NCBI GenBank assembly: GCA_031296105.1
Contig: JARLGJ010000016.1
Coordinates: 1-64,000 of the forward strand
Source of the DNA: Acidobacteriota bacterium
GTDB lineage: Bacteria > Acidobacteriota > Terriglobia > Terriglobales > Acidobacteriaceae
Direction: 5' to 3'
Length of the DNA: 64,000 nucleotides
Part shown: in pieces, positions 55,345 through 64,000 of the stretch
Position numbering within the stretch: the first letter of the stretch is position 1
Layout of the letters: every line of letters starts with the position of its first letter
The notes under the pieces: model-generated
Told to the model about the DNA's origin: nothing
The model's input: the letters and a program-made list of their open reading frames with translations, nothing else
Database searches by the model: none
Position numbers and translations under genes: made by a program

Positions 55345-56559
55345 TTACTGCGCCGCGGAATTTGCTGTGAGCAGCGCGGCATTCTTTTTCCACGCGCGCA
55401 GCTTGCGCCGCACTACTCGGTTCCACCACATCAGAAAACCGCTCACAAACAGCCCTCCGGGAGCCAGTCCGGCCAGCAGCCACAAAACGCGCGTGGCCAT
55501 GCCGCCCCAGGTGCCAAAGTGTATGGCGTAGCTCATCACGATCAAACGCAGGCCCCAGGGCTGCGTGCGCGAATCTAAATTCTTCAACACCTGTCCCGAA
55601 TATTGATCGATGTGAATCACGATCTGCCCTGCAAACAGCGCTGGCCCCTCATGCCTGGCCCACAGGGCATACGCGCCGTCTTCTCCCGTGGGAGCAATCA
55701 GATATGCCGGTACCGCATCCGGCGGCAGCGCGCGCCGCCCAATCGCCAGCGCCTCGTCATAGCTGATGCGCGCATGATTAGATTTTGCTGAATGCGACGG
55801 CACGGTCATGACCGTCATCTGCGCCATGCTCATGCCGGAGAGCTTTGCCACCGCGCCCGCCACCTGCCGCGGAAATTCGAAGTAGATTCCCGTGAGGCAG
55901 AAGGCAAGCAGCACCGCACTCAGCAGAAATCCGCCATTCGAGTGTAGATTCCAGTTCACCAGCTTCCAATTGCCGCGCAGACTCACGCGAAATCCGCGCC
56001 GCCAGTTCTTGCGCCCCGGCCACCAGATGGCGATCCCCGTGAGGCACATCAGCAAGAGTACGATGGCCAGCGCACCGTTGATCACCGCTCCCGTTTGCCC
56101 CAGCAAAAGAAAGTAATGCAGGTTTGCGAACCACCCGAGCACGCCCTGGTAGGAACCGCGCTCGCCCAGCAGTGCGCCCGTGTGCGGATTGAAATAGAGA
56201 TTGATCCCCGGCACCTTGCTCGCGGGATTCGCCGGATTCAGCCACAGCATATAGGCCACGCCCGGCTCGTCGAGGCCGTCGAGGCCGCCCACGGTGTACC
56301 CAGGATGCTGCCTGGCAGCGGCCTGCACCAGCGGCTCCAGCGCGGCCTGCCGCGGACCTTCCGGCGCGCAATAGACACCCGGCTCCAGCGCCCGGCGGAT
56401 CTCTTCGTGAAACACCAGAGCGCTGCCGCTGAGCCCGATGGCCAGCGCGTACAGGCCAATGATCAGACCCGCCCAGAGGTGGACTTGAAACACAGCCGCG
56501 CGGAACCAGGTTCCGCGCGGCCGCGCCCAATATCCGGCAATCCAGCTTTTGGAATGCAC
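55345..56559 (-). CDS. PepSY-associated membrane protein (iron-uptake linked reductase type)
   Basis: The 404-residue inner-membrane protein has four major helices: about residues 20-45 (HLWAGLIIGLYALAIGLSGSALVF), 155-180, 205-230 and 350-375. Periplasmic PepSY-like domains lie between them, including the FHEEIRRALEPG and NLHYFLLLGQTG segments typical of PepSY_TM proteins. Members next to TonB receptors are thought to reduce or release iron from siderophores. I place the start at the GTG at 56559, preceded by AAGGCGGAAC, 17 bases after the receptor stop. Confidence 0.85.
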   Translation of the reverse strand: MHSKSWIAGYWARPRGTWFRAAVFQVHLWAGLIIGLYALAIGLSGSALVFHEEIRRALEPGVYCAPEGPRQAALEPLVQAAARQHPGYTVGGLDGLDEPGVAYMLWLNPANPASKVPGINLYFNPHTGALLGERGSYQGVLGWFANLHYFLLLGQTGAVINGALAIVLLLMCLTGIAIWWPGRKNWRRGFRVSLRGNWKLVNWNLHSNGGFLLSAVLLAFCLTGIYFEFPRQVAGAVAKLSGMSMAQMTVMTVPSHSAKSNHARISYDEALAIGRRALPPDAVPAYLIAPTGEDGAYALWARHEGPALFAGQIVIHIDQYSGQVLKNLDSRTQPWGLRLIVMSYAIHFGTWGGMATRVLWLLAGLAPGGLFVSGFLMWWNRVVRRKLRAWKKNAALLTANSAAQ

Positions 56560-56576
56560 CGTCGGTTCCGCCTTGG

Positions 56577-58982
56577 TTAAAAGTTCCAGGACATGCTTCC
56601 GCGCAGAATGCGAGGATCGCCCGGCTTTACGTACATATTGTTGTACGATCCGCTGAAGTAGCGCTTGTTGGCCAGGTTGCTGGCGTTCACCTGCCACAGC
56701 GCGTGTCCGCGGCGATAGGAGAGCGAGGCGTCCAGCAGCCCGTATCCCGGAAGTTGGAAGCTGTTCGCCTGGTCGCCCGCCTGGTCTGTGTAGTGACGTC
56801 CGCCAAGGCCGATGGATGCGCCGCGCAGGAAGCCTTTCTGCACTTCGTAAGTGCTCCATAGATTGAAGAGATGCTTCGGCGCGTTAAGCGTCGGCGTGCC
56901 CGCCGCCAACGTTGTGTCGTGCAGCACCTCCGCGTTGATGTACGAATACGATGCAATCACGTTCCACCCCGCCAGCGGATGCAGCGCCGATTCAAGCTCG
57001 ATACCGCGGCTGCGTTGTTCCCCGGTCAGCACGTAGAAGTTCGGGTGCGTCGCATCGGAGGTGGCCACGTTGCCGCGGTTCAGTTGGAAGATCGCCACCG
57101 TTCCCGTCACGCGGCCGCCCCATAGATTGCTCTTGGCTCCGGCCTCCCACTGCTGTCCGTGCTCCGGCGGCAAGTAGCTGCCGCTGGTCGAACCGTCATA
57201 GACCATGCCCGACTGCGGGAGGAACGACTTGGCAAAACTCGCATAGATCGACGTGGAGGGCACAGCCTGCCAAGTGATACCTACGCGCGGCGTCTCGCTC
57301 ACCGAGTTCTGATTCGCCGAGCCCGCCGACTCATTCTTGGCAAAGTCCACGCGCCCGCCCATGGTTACCGTAACGTGTTGCGGCAGCCGGATGTGGTCCT
57401 GCAGATAAACGCCCGCATACTGCGTCACCGTGTTGCTTGCGGTGTAGAGCGTCAGTGTTTGCACCGGATTCGCGCCATATACCGGTTGGTATAGGTCGAG
57501 CGGCTCATAGGCCGCGGGATTGCTGAAGTCAATCGAGTAACCGCGCGCGTTCGCCGGATTGCGGTAAAAGTCGAAGCCCAGCAATGCTGCGTGCTCCAGG
57601 CCGAAGAGTTTTCCATTGCCTTCCAGGCGCGTGTCCACCTCATGATTCTGCCAGGGACCGTGCCAGTTCAGCGGATAGCGATAAAGCGTGCGGTCGTCGC
57701 TGCCCAGGTACGACGGATAGTAGATGCGGTTCCACTCCTGCTGATACCAGGCAAAACGCGCATCCTGACGCAGCGTGAAGTGACTGTTGAAGGCATGGCG
57801 GAGCTGATAGCCAAACTGCTGGTTGGCCTGCTGAAGCTTATTGGCGTTGTCTTCCAATTCGCCGTTGTACAGGCTCATGCGGATAGAGCCGTTGGGATTG
57901 GGCAGCACGGTGCCCACCGCCGGCAGCGGCATGGCCTGGCGTCCGTTGTCGCGCTCAAAGCGGCTAAGCAGCGTCAACGAAGTCGCGGATGTGGGCGCCC
58001 AGGTAAGGGTTGGCGAAATATAGTAGCGATGGCGGAAGGTGTAATCCACGGGCGTATCGGCCGAGTGATACAGGGCCGTGACGCGTCCATACAGGGTGTG
58101 CGTAGAGTTCAGAGAGCCGCCGAAATCCACGGCGGGATCGACAAAGTTGAACGATCCCGCAGTCACCTGGCCGCGGAAGAACGTGTAGGGCACCGGCTTG
58201 CGCGTCACAATGTTCACCAGTCCGCCCAGCACGCTCTGTCCGTACAGCGCCGACGAGGGGCCTTTGAGAACCTCTACCGATTCCAGCGCCCAGGGCTCTT
58301 CCGACATGCCGTTGCCGCCGCGCAGGCCATCGATATAGGTATTGAACGACGCGTCGAAACCGCGAATGCGATAGTAGTCCCAGCCGTCGTAATAACCGCC
58401 AGCCATCACGCCGGCCACGTTGCGCAGCGCATCGTCCAGCTTCACCACGTCCTGGGAGTCCATCACCGCGCGGTTGATTACGCTGATCGCCTGTGGAACT
58501 TCCGCCAGTGGCAACTCGCTCTTGGTGCCACCCGAACTTTCCACCGTGGCGTAGTCGCCTGCGACAGTTACATCCACTTCCGTGAGCACGGTGCCAATCT
58601 TCAGGACGGCATTCACCACCGTGGCCTGTTCGCGGTCTTCCACCGCAATGAACAGACTCGCCCGGCCAACGTTGGCGGCTTCCGCGTGCAGATGGTAGCT
58701 TCCGGCGGGAACTCCCACCGTGTAATTGCCGCTGGCATCCGTGGCGGCGGCATAATGAACCGTGCCGCAGACCACGGTGATTCTGGCGTTCGGGACGTGC
58801 GAGCCGGCCTGATCGGTGACAACTCCAGAGAGCGCGCGCACCGGCCCGGCGCCGGCCATGCAGCCTTCCATGGGCTCAGCCGGTTCGGCTTCCGCGGCGC
58901 CGGCGGCATGGGCCGGAACACTGGAAGCTCCGAGGACCAGCAGGCAAACGGTGGAAAGCATCAAGGACTTCAGATAGAACAT
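56577..58982 (-). CDS. TonB-dependent ferric siderophore receptor with N-terminal carboxypeptidase-regulatory-like domain
   Basis: The 801-residue outer-membrane receptor has a signal peptide, a CarboxypepD_reg-like domain (about residues 47-135; LSGVVTDQAGSHVPNARITV ... GNYTVGVPAG), a plug (about 150-275; EVPQAISVINRAVMDSQDVVKLDDALRNVAGV, RIRGFDAS, EVLKGPSSALYGQS) and a barrel ending in ILRGSMSWNF. The plug motifs are those of siderophore receptors, so a ferric-siderophore or similar substrate is likely. It is translated with the PepSY gene and diverges from an AraC regulator. GAGG precedes the ATG. Confidence 0.92.
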   Translation of the reverse strand: MFYLKSLMLSTVCLLVLGASSVPAHAAGAAEAEPAEPMEGCMAGAGPVRALSGVVTDQAGSHVPNARITVVCGTVHYAAATDASGNYTVGVPAGSYHLHAEAANVGRASLFIAVEDREQATVVNAVLKIGTVLTEVDVTVAGDYATVESSGGTKSELPLAEVPQAISVINRAVMDSQDVVKLDDALRNVAGVMAGGYYDGWDYYRIRGFDASFNTYIDGLRGGNGMSEEPWALESVEVLKGPSSALYGQSVLGGLVNIVTRKPVPYTFFRGQVTAGSFNFVDPAVDFGGSLNSTHTLYGRVTALYHSADTPVDYTFRHRYYISPTLTWAPTSATSLTLLSRFERDNGRQAMPLPAVGTVLPNPNGSIRMSLYNGELEDNANKLQQANQQFGYQLRHAFNSHFTLRQDARFAWYQQEWNRIYYPSYLGSDDRTLYRYPLNWHGPWQNHEVDTRLEGNGKLFGLEHAALLGFDFYRNPANARGYSIDFSNPAAYEPLDLYQPVYGANPVQTLTLYTASNTVTQYAGVYLQDHIRLPQHVTVTMGGRVDFAKNESAGSANQNSVSETPRVGITWQAVPSTSIYASFAKSFLPQSGMVYDGSTSGSYLPPEHGQQWEAGAKSNLWGGRVTGTVAIFQLNRGNVATSDATHPNFYVLTGEQRSRGIELESALHPLAGWNVIASYSYINAEVLHDTTLAAGTPTLNAPKHLFNLWSTYEVQKGFLRGASIGLGGRHYTDQAGDQANSFQLPGYGLLDASLSYRRGHALWQVNASNLANKRYFSGSYNNMYVKPGDPRILRGSMSWNF

Positions 58983-59011
58983 AGATACCTCACGGGGAAA
59001 CGGTTGTACTC

Positions 59012-59028
59012 TGCAAATTGATTTTGCA
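59012..59028. promoter_or_regulatory. Candidate operator between the siderophore receptor and AraC genes
   Basis: TGCAAA-N5-TTTGCA is a perfect 6-bp dyad in an AT-rich patch. Adjacent on the minus strand are hexamer-like repeats (GATATT, GAAATT, GAATTG) reminiscent of a degenerate Fur site. It could bind the AraC regulator or Fur. Confidence 0.4.
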
Positions 59029-59062
59029 ATTCAATTTCAATATCATGGTAGCGAGGTTTCAA

Positions 59063-59941
59063 ATGTCCCGCTTCGCCAGTTCCGCCAATCGCATCGCGCA
59101 ATCGGACACCGGGGAGGAACGGCATGGACTGAACCGCAGCCCATCGTTCCGCATCATGGTGCATCCGTCCGCCCTGCAAGCGGGCGGCGCGGTGGCAATC
59201 TCCGTCCGTCCCTATGCTCAGTTATTCCTTATAGAGTCCGGTGTGCTGCGCTTGGCTGTGCCCTCGGGCAAATGGACGCTGCGCCAGACAGACGCCATGT
59301 GGGTGCCGGCTTTCACCTTCTATGAACTTGCCGCCGAGAGCGCGGTAACGTTTTATGCCGTGGAGCTGCCGCACCGTTTCCATCCGGGATCCGCACCAGA
59401 TGACTCGCGCCTGACGCGCATCTCTCCGCTACTGCGTGAGTTGGTGCGTCAACTGGCCAAGGCCCCCGCGGATTACGATCCCAACGGACATTTCGGCCGC
59501 GTGGCCAGCCTCATTCCCGAGACATTACAGTGGCCCGCAGTGCCGGAGATTCCCCTGCCGCACCTGGAGGACGAGCGCCTGCATCGCATTCAGCAAGCGC
59601 TGCTGGCCGACCCCTCCGACCGGCGCACCTTGCAGCAGTGGGCCGACTTCACCCACACATCCTGCCGCACCCTGGCGCGTTTATTTCAAAAAGAGGCGGG
59701 CGCCTGCTTCTGCGATTGGCGCAATCAGCTACGTCTCTCCATCGCCTTGCCCATGCTGGCGCAGGGAGACCCGGTGACCAGCGTGGCCTATAGCGTGGGC
59801 TTTGAGTCGCCGGGAACCTTCACGACCATGTTCCGCCGCTTCATGAACATGAATCCCTCGCAATATGCGGCGCGGACGCGCCAGACGAACAACCCTGGCA
59901 CCGCGGACGCGCCCGGGATTCCCAACGGATGTGACGCCTGA
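59063..59941 (+). CDS. AraC-family transcriptional regulator
   Basis: The 292-residue protein has an N-terminal cupin-like sensing domain (about residues 30-125; LFLIESGVLRLAVPSGKWTLRQTDAMWVP) and a C-terminal double HTH (about 180-275). Helices there include TLQQWADFTHTSCRTLARLFQKEAG and VTSVAYSVGFESPGTFTTMFRRFMNMNPSQY. It is divergent from, and probably activates, the siderophore receptor gene, as in PchR-type systems. I use the ATG at 59063 behind GCGAGG; 59045 is an alternative. Confidence 0.9.
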   Translation: MSRFASSANRIAQSDTGEERHGLNRSPSFRIMVHPSALQAGGAVAISVRPYAQLFLIESGVLRLAVPSGKWTLRQTDAMWVPAFTFYELAAESAVTFYAVELPHRFHPGSAPDDSRLTRISPLLRELVRQLAKAPADYDPNGHFGRVASLIPETLQWPAVPEIPLPHLEDERLHRIQQALLADPSDRRTLQQWADFTHTSCRTLARLFQKEAGACFCDWRNQLRLSIALPMLAQGDPVTSVAYSVGFESPGTFTTMFRRFMNMNPSQYAARTRQTNNPGTADAPGIPNGCDA

Positions 59942-60023
59942 GCTGCGCCCCGTCAACCTCTCCTCTCTTTGTGCCATGGCGATCCAGACGGCGTAGCGTG
60001 TAATCTGCTGGAGAGGGAGTGGC

Positions 60024-61511
60024 TTGTCCGCAATCGAACAAAACGGCGCTGGCGCGCGGCCTTTGATCCGCGGCATGGGTCTCGGCTCGGCCGTTCTGAT
60101 GAACGTGCTGGACATGATCGGCGTTGGGCCGTTCGTCACCATTCCGCTCATCATCGGCGCCATGCAGGGTCCGCAGGCCATGCTGGGATGGATCTTCGGC
60201 GCCCTGTTCGCCGTCTGCGACGGGCTGGTCATCAGCGAGTTGGGAGCGGCCATGCCGCAGGCCGGCGGTTCCTACAACTTCCTCAAGGAAATTTACGGCC
60301 CCGGCAAATTCGGACGCCTCTTCAGCTTTCTCTTTGTCTGGCAGGTTACCTTCAGCGCGCCGCTCTCGGTGGCCTCCGGCTGCCTGGGCCTGGCCAGCTA
60401 CGCCAGTTACTTTTACAAGCCGCTCACGCAGCAGATAGCCGTGCACCAGTTGCAGGCGCACGTGCCCTTTCTCGGCACCTTGCAGGCCACGGCGAATTTT
60501 TCGCTGGGCACACTGGTGGCCATCGGCACCGTTTGCCTCGCGGTGTTTCTGCTCTATCGCCGCATCACGGACATCGCCTGGTTCTCGCGCCTGCTGGCCG
60601 TTGGCGTCTTCGCCGCGCTGGCCTGGATCATCTTCACCGGCCTCACGCACTTCGACCGTCACATCGCCTTCAGCTTTCCGCCCGATGCCTTCCGCCTGAC
60701 GCCTGCGTTCTTTACTGGACTGGGCTCGGCTATGTTGGTGGCCAGCTATGACTACTGGGGCTACTACAACATCTGCTTCCTCAGTGAAGAGGTGCGCGAG
60801 CCGGAGAAGAACGTGCCGCGCGCGGTGATGATCTCCATTGCGCTGGTGGCCGTGCTCTATATCATGATGAACGTCAGCGTGCTGGGCGTGGTGCCCTGGC
60901 AGGAGCTGATGTCCACGGCGCACGCGCCCACGCGCTTCTTCGTCATGTCAGCTATGATGGAGCGCGTTTATGGCGCATGGGCGGGCTATGCCATCACCGT
61001 GCTCATCGTGTGGACGGCCTTTGCCAGCGTCTTCTCGCTGCTGCTTGGCTACTCGCGCGTGCCCTACGCCGCGGCACTGGACGGCAACTACTTCCGCTTC
61101 TTCGCACGCCTGCACAAGGAGCATCGCTTCCCCTTTGTCTCGCTGCTGGTGCTGGGAGCGCTGGCCATTGCCTTCTGCTTCCTCTCGCTGGCAGATGTGA
61201 TTGCCGCGCTGGCCGTGATCCGCATCATGCTGCAATTCCTGCTGCAATCGGTGGGAGTGATCGTGCTGCGCCTGCGCCGTCCGGAGATGCCACGCCCCTT
61301 CCGCATGTGGCTGTATCCCTTGCCCGCGCTCATCGCCTCGGCGGGTTTCCTGTATATTTTGTTTTCCCGCCCCGGCTTCGCGCGCGAAATCCGCTACGCG
61401 CTGGTACTGCTCATCAGCGGACTGGTGATCTTCTTCGTTCGTGCTCTGCTACGGCGGGAGTGGCCCTTCGGACCGCCGGTCATAAGTGGTACGGCGGCGC
61501 GTACCGAATAG
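60024..61511 (+). CDS. Amino-acid permease (APC superfamily)
   Basis: The 495-residue carrier has 12 predicted membrane segments. It opens with GMGLGSAVLMNVLDMIGVGPFVTIPLIIGAMQGP, corresponding to the broken helix 1 of the APC fold with its G.G motif, followed by SELGAAMPQAGGSYNFLKEIYGPG (helix 2-3 signature) and EEVREPEKNVPRAVMIS. It imports or exchanges an amino acid or amine. The start is a TTG at 60024, preceded by GAGAGGGAG. It converges with an MFS gene across a repeat element. Confidence 0.88.
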   Translation: MSAIEQNGAGARPLIRGMGLGSAVLMNVLDMIGVGPFVTIPLIIGAMQGPQAMLGWIFGALFAVCDGLVISELGAAMPQAGGSYNFLKEIYGPGKFGRLFSFLFVWQVTFSAPLSVASGCLGLASYASYFYKPLTQQIAVHQLQAHVPFLGTLQATANFSLGTLVAIGTVCLAVFLLYRRITDIAWFSRLLAVGVFAALAWIIFTGLTHFDRHIAFSFPPDAFRLTPAFFTGLGSAMLVASYDYWGYYNICFLSEEVREPEKNVPRAVMISIALVAVLYIMMNVSVLGVVPWQELMSTAHAPTRFFVMSAMMERVYGAWAGYAITVLIVWTAFASVFSLLLGYSRVPYAAALDGNYFRFFARLHKEHRFPFVSLLVLGALAIAFCFLSLADVIAALAVIRIMLQFLLQSVGVIVLRLRRPEMPRPFRMWLYPLPALIASAGFLYILFSRPGFAREIRYALVLLISGLVIFFVRALLRREWPFGPPVISGTAARTE

Positions 61512-61534
61512 CCGCGCCGGCGTTTCTTCTGGTG

Positions 61535-61657
61535 GCTGTTTCATAATTCGATTTTGAAAGGGCACGGCTTCAGCCGTGCCGCCTAGGCCGCGGAAACAGA
61601 GGGCTTTAGCCACTGAGGGAACTCAGCGTTGCGGTGCGCGTCCGGTTATGAAACAGC
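61535..61657. repeat. 123-bp palindromic intergenic element with 12-bp terminal inverted repeats (MITE/REP-like)
   Basis: The ends are GCTGTTTCATAA (61535-61546) and TTATGAAACAGC (61646-61657), perfectly inverted. Inside are GGCACGGC-TTCA-GCCGTGCC (61561-61580), a perfect 8-bp hairpin, and a shorter GGCT-TT-AGCC palindrome near 61601. It fills the space between two convergent genes. No coding capacity is visible, so any movement would depend on a helper. Confidence 0.75.
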
Positions 61658-61659
61658 TT

Positions 61660-62913
61660 CTACAAATTTTCCGGCTTCTCTTGTTTTTCCAACTGCATGG
61701 CCTTGGTCATGGCCACCGAGGCCAGCGCCGAGCCAATGCCCATGGCGATGAATCCCAGCACCCAGGCGGCATGCGTGCGAAAGCCTCCGCCATAATCCAG
61801 TACACGCCCTACCACCAGTGGTCCCACCGCGGCCCCGGCAAAGCCTACCAGCGAATAGATCGCAAGGGTTGCGCCCTGTTCGCCGGGCGAGGCCACGGCG
61901 ATGGTGCTGGCCGTCAGTGCGCCGGAATCTGCCATGATGGCCACGCTGTAAACGAAAAGAGCCGCCAGCGCCAGACCAAACGACATCTTTGACAGTCCCA
62001 CGCTGGCCAGGCAAAGCACGATGCTTGCCCATTCGAAATAGCGAATCGTACGGTTGCGCCGATGAGAGTTGGCCGACTCTGCTCCCAGAATGCTGGCTGG
62101 CACTCCAACCAGCACAATCAGCATGGACCAACGCGAGACGATGACGCCCGCCGCACGCTGATGGAAGCGGCTCCAGGCAAACAGCAGATACGTGGGCAGC
62201 CAGGAGCGAAAGGCAAACAGCTCCCAGCAGTGACCTCCATAGGCCAGCACCAGCGCCAAAGCTCGGCGGTTGTGCAGCACGGGGCGGAAATCCAGGGGGT
62301 GACGTTGCGCAACTTTTTCGGTTTGCGCCAGCACCGGAATGCCCGCCACTGCCACCGCGGCGCAAACGGCGGCCAGCAAGCAGCCCGCGCTGCCCGCAAA
62401 ATAGGCCCCGTGCCAATCGTGATACGCCGCAATCCAGCCGCAGAGGAGAAAGGAAAGGCTGGTGCCAACCGACCAGCCCGTGGTGTAGTAAGGCACCACG
62501 CGAATGCGCAACTCTCCGGAAAGCCGCGCGGTCAGCATGCGCAGCCCTGGCATGTAGGTGCCGCCGGTGGCAAAGCCCGCCAGAGCCTGAAACAACAATG
62601 CGCTCCAGAATCCGTGCGCAAAGAGCGCGAAGCCAGCTCCGGCCAGCCCGCCAATTGCGCAGCCCGCGGCGTACACCATGCGTGCATCATGCCGGTCGGT
62701 TAACGCCACCAGCAAAGGAACGCCAACGGTGTATCCCACAAAGTAGGCGCTGCCGATCATTCCCGCATGGGCCGCGTCCAGATGCCACACGCCCGCCAAC
62801 CGCACCAGTGTGGTGGCAAAGGCCGCCGAGCCGGCCAGCGCGCAGACCTGCGCCAGGGCCATGCAACCTGCCAGGCGAACTACAGGAACATTCGTTGCCG
62901 GGGATTCAGACAA
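61660..62913 (-). CDS. MFS transporter
   Basis: A 417-residue, 12-segment major facilitator protein. The first segments (CMALAQVCALAGSAAFATTLVRL) and motif A region (YTVGVPLLVALTDRHDARMVY) are clear, as are helix 4-5 (FQALAGFATGGTYMPGLRMLTARL) and the second-half GEQGATLAIYSLVGFAGAAVGPLVVG. The subfamily and substrate were not recognised. It stands alone, with the MITE-like element at its 3' end and the scpB-type gene divergent upstream. Confidence 0.88.
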   Translation of the reverse strand: MSESPATNVPVVRLAGCMALAQVCALAGSAAFATTLVRLAGVWHLDAAHAGMIGSAYFVGYTVGVPLLVALTDRHDARMVYAAGCAIGGLAGAGFALFAHGFWSALLFQALAGFATGGTYMPGLRMLTARLSGELRIRVVPYYTTGWSVGTSLSFLLCGWIAAYHDWHGAYFAGSAGCLLAAVCAAVAVAGIPVLAQTEKVAQRHPLDFRPVLHNRRALALVLAYGGHCWELFAFRSWLPTYLLFAWSRFHQRAAGVIVSRWSMLIVLVGVPASILGAESANSHRRNRTIRYFEWASIVLCLASVGLSKMSFGLALAALFVYSVAIMADSGALTASTIAVASPGEQGATLAIYSLVGFAGAAVGPLVVGRVLDYGGGFRTHAAWVLGFIAMGIGSALASVAMTKAMQLEKQEKPENL

Positions 62914-63060
62914 TGCAGGCCCTTTCTGACGAGTGTCGCACAGGCGGAACGGTCATGCAGCAATTCCATTGCGGACTTTGATGGGCGCATGAATTCTATG
63001 CGTGCGGCTTTCCACCGGCCCGCCCTGCAATAGACTATTACAAAGCTGTTTGGAGGCTCC

Positions 63061-63837
63061 ATGGCGAACGTCCTCATCGAAGTGGCCAACGATATTGGCA
63101 CCATCACCCTGAACCGCCCCAAGGTCAACGCCCTTAGCTCCGAGCTGATGGCGGAAGTGGTGCAGGCGCTCCACACCATGCAGGAACAACACCTGCGCGT
63201 GCTCATCCTGCGCGCGCAACGCGGCGCCAAGATATTCTCCGCCGGCCACGAGGTCAACGAGCTGCCCACCAATGGCCGCGATCCGCTCTCCTACAACGAC
63301 CCTTTGCGCACGGTCATTCGCGAGGTCCAGCATCATCCCTGCCCCGTCATCGCCATGATCGAGGGTTCGGTATGGGGTGGCGCCTGCGAACTGGTGATGA
63401 GCTGCGACCTCATCGTCTGCGGCGAGGACACAACTTTCGCTATCACTCCCGCGCGCATGGGCGTGCCCTACAACATCTCCGGCATTCTGAACATGATGAA
63501 AGTTGCGGACATTCCGTTCATCAAGGAGATGCTGTTCACGGCGCAGCCCGTCACTGCCGAACGGCTGATGGCCTGCGGCGTGGTCAACCACGTGGTGGCC
63601 CGTACGGAGCTGGAGGGCTTTACCTACACGCTGGCCATGCAGATTGCCGAATGCTCTCCGCTGGTGCTGCGCATTTTGAAGGAAGAACTGCGCGTGCTCA
63701 CCTCGGCGCATCCCATCACACCGGAAGCCTACGAGCGACTGCAGTCGCTGCGCCGCGAGGTGTATGACAGCGAGGACTACCATGAGGGCATTCGCGCCTT
63801 CTTCGAGAAGCGCAAGCCGCAGTTCATGGGCAAGTAA
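63061..63837 (+). CDS. scpB: Enoyl-CoA hydratase/isomerase-family methylmalonyl-CoA decarboxylase
   Basis: The 258-residue crotonase-fold protein closely resembles E. coli methylmalonyl-CoA decarboxylase. It shows IFSAGHEVNELPTNGRDPLSYNDPLR, the oxyanion-hole segment IEGSVWGGACELVMSCDLI, TPARMGVPYNISGI, and a C-terminal RREVYDSEDYHEGIRAFFEKRKPQF. It would convert (R)-methylmalonyl-CoA to propionyl-CoA. No mutase, epimerase or CoA-transferase gene is adjacent, so the pathway is not visible. The start ATG at 63061 follows TTTGGAGG. Confidence 0.88.
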   Translation: MANVLIEVANDIGTITLNRPKVNALSSELMAEVVQALHTMQEQHLRVLILRAQRGAKIFSAGHEVNELPTNGRDPLSYNDPLRTVIREVQHHPCPVIAMIEGSVWGGACELVMSCDLIVCGEDTTFAITPARMGVPYNISGILNMMKVADIPFIKEMLFTAQPVTAERLMACGVVNHVVARTELEGFTYTLAMQIAECSPLVLRILKEELRVLTSAHPITPEAYERLQSLRREVYDSEDYHEGIRAFFEKRKPQFMGK

Positions 63838-63857
63838 CCGCCGCGCACGCTGCCGGA

Positions 63858-64000
63858 TTATTCGGCGCGGATCACGTACTCCTCAAAGCCCAGGCCGATG
63901 ATGCGCACCAGATCGGGCTGGACTTCAATCATGTTGATCGCGGGAAACTCTGGCGCGGCTTCCGCGCAGCGCGCCAGAACCGCCTCTGATGGAATCTCAC
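63858..64000 (-). CDS. C-terminal end of an unidentified gene (partial, right edge)
   Basis: A minus-strand frame stays open from the window end to a TAA at 63858-63860. It gives about 46 residues ending FEEYVIRAE, preceded by IEVQPDLVRIIGLG. It converges with the scpB-type gene at about 20 bases. Codon use looks coding, but the protein was not recognised. Confidence 0.5.
   Translation of the reverse strand, partial: EIPSEAVLARCAEAAPEFPAINMIEVQPDLVRIIGLGFEEYVIRAE

Overview
The window is about 64 kb of GC-rich DNA with densely packed genes. It most likely comes from a chromosome of the phylum Acidobacteriota (Acidobacteriaceae/Terriglobia type). I infer this from the gene mix: a bactofilin, an ECF sigma factor of the SigX6 type paired with a kinase-TPR protein, Tat-exported oxidoreductases, TonB and OprB-type outer-membrane proteins, and intergenic palindromic repeats. 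No rRNA or long marker was available to fix the genus. There are three tRNAs (Pro-GGG, Ser-GCU and Ile-CAU), and I saw no prophage, transposase or CRISPR array.

Layout. 1-6.6 kb is housekeeping: pyrophosphatase, MurJ flippase, bactofilin, RNase R, a YggX-type protein and tRNA-Pro. 6.7-9.5 kb holds an orphan metal/siderophore-type binding protein, a flavoprotein with an Isf-like cysteine motif, and long non-coding stretches. 9.5-13.5 kb is one large secreted nuclease with C-terminal tandem repeats. 14-18 kb has a SurA-like chaperone, a cysteine desulfurase and a membrane acyltransferase. 18.3-30 kb is the most distinctive region: two Tat-signal flavoprotein reductases, a tetraheme cytochrome c, two outer-membrane porins, an MFS carrier, a TatA and a divergent GAF-GAF-AAA+ sigma-54 activator. 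30-36 kb holds lineage-specific proteins, the ECF sigma/kinase pair and tRNA-Ile. 36-39 kb has an XRE-cupin regulator and a 2-oxoglutarate dehydrogenase E1. 39.5-46.1 kb is a compact histidine operon (hisI-G-D-C-B-H-F-A) headed by a histidine-rich leader peptide and an attenuator. 46-55 kb carries a MacB-type ABC exporter, an esterase, a sirtuin, PoxB, nucleotide-salvage enzymes and an S1/P1 nuclease. 55-64 kb holds a TonB receptor/PepSY/AraC iron-uptake locus, an amino-acid permease, an MFS carrier and a methylmalonyl-CoA decarboxylase-like enzyme.

Central observation. Three transcription units of the 18-27 kb region each have a sigma-54 promoter (GG-N10-GC) on the minus strand, at about 19990, 22027 and 27619. 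About 110-120 bp upstream of the first two lies the same dyad, TGCCG-N18-CGGCA, and the third promoter has a weaker relative at the same distance. The only sigma-54 activator in the window is encoded immediately divergent from the third promoter. The simplest reading is a self-contained, signal-controlled system for uptake and periplasmic reduction of an unknown organic electron acceptor: porins admit the substrate, the tetraheme cytochrome donates electrons and the flavoproteins reduce it. The substrate cannot be read from the sequence.

Other notable items are the his leader/attenuator with an apparently leaderless leader peptide, an in-frame palindromic repeat inside hisF, a 123-bp MITE-like element with 12-bp terminal inverted repeats, mosaic 273-bp repeats in the nuclease gene, and a terminator-like hairpin directly in front of poxB.
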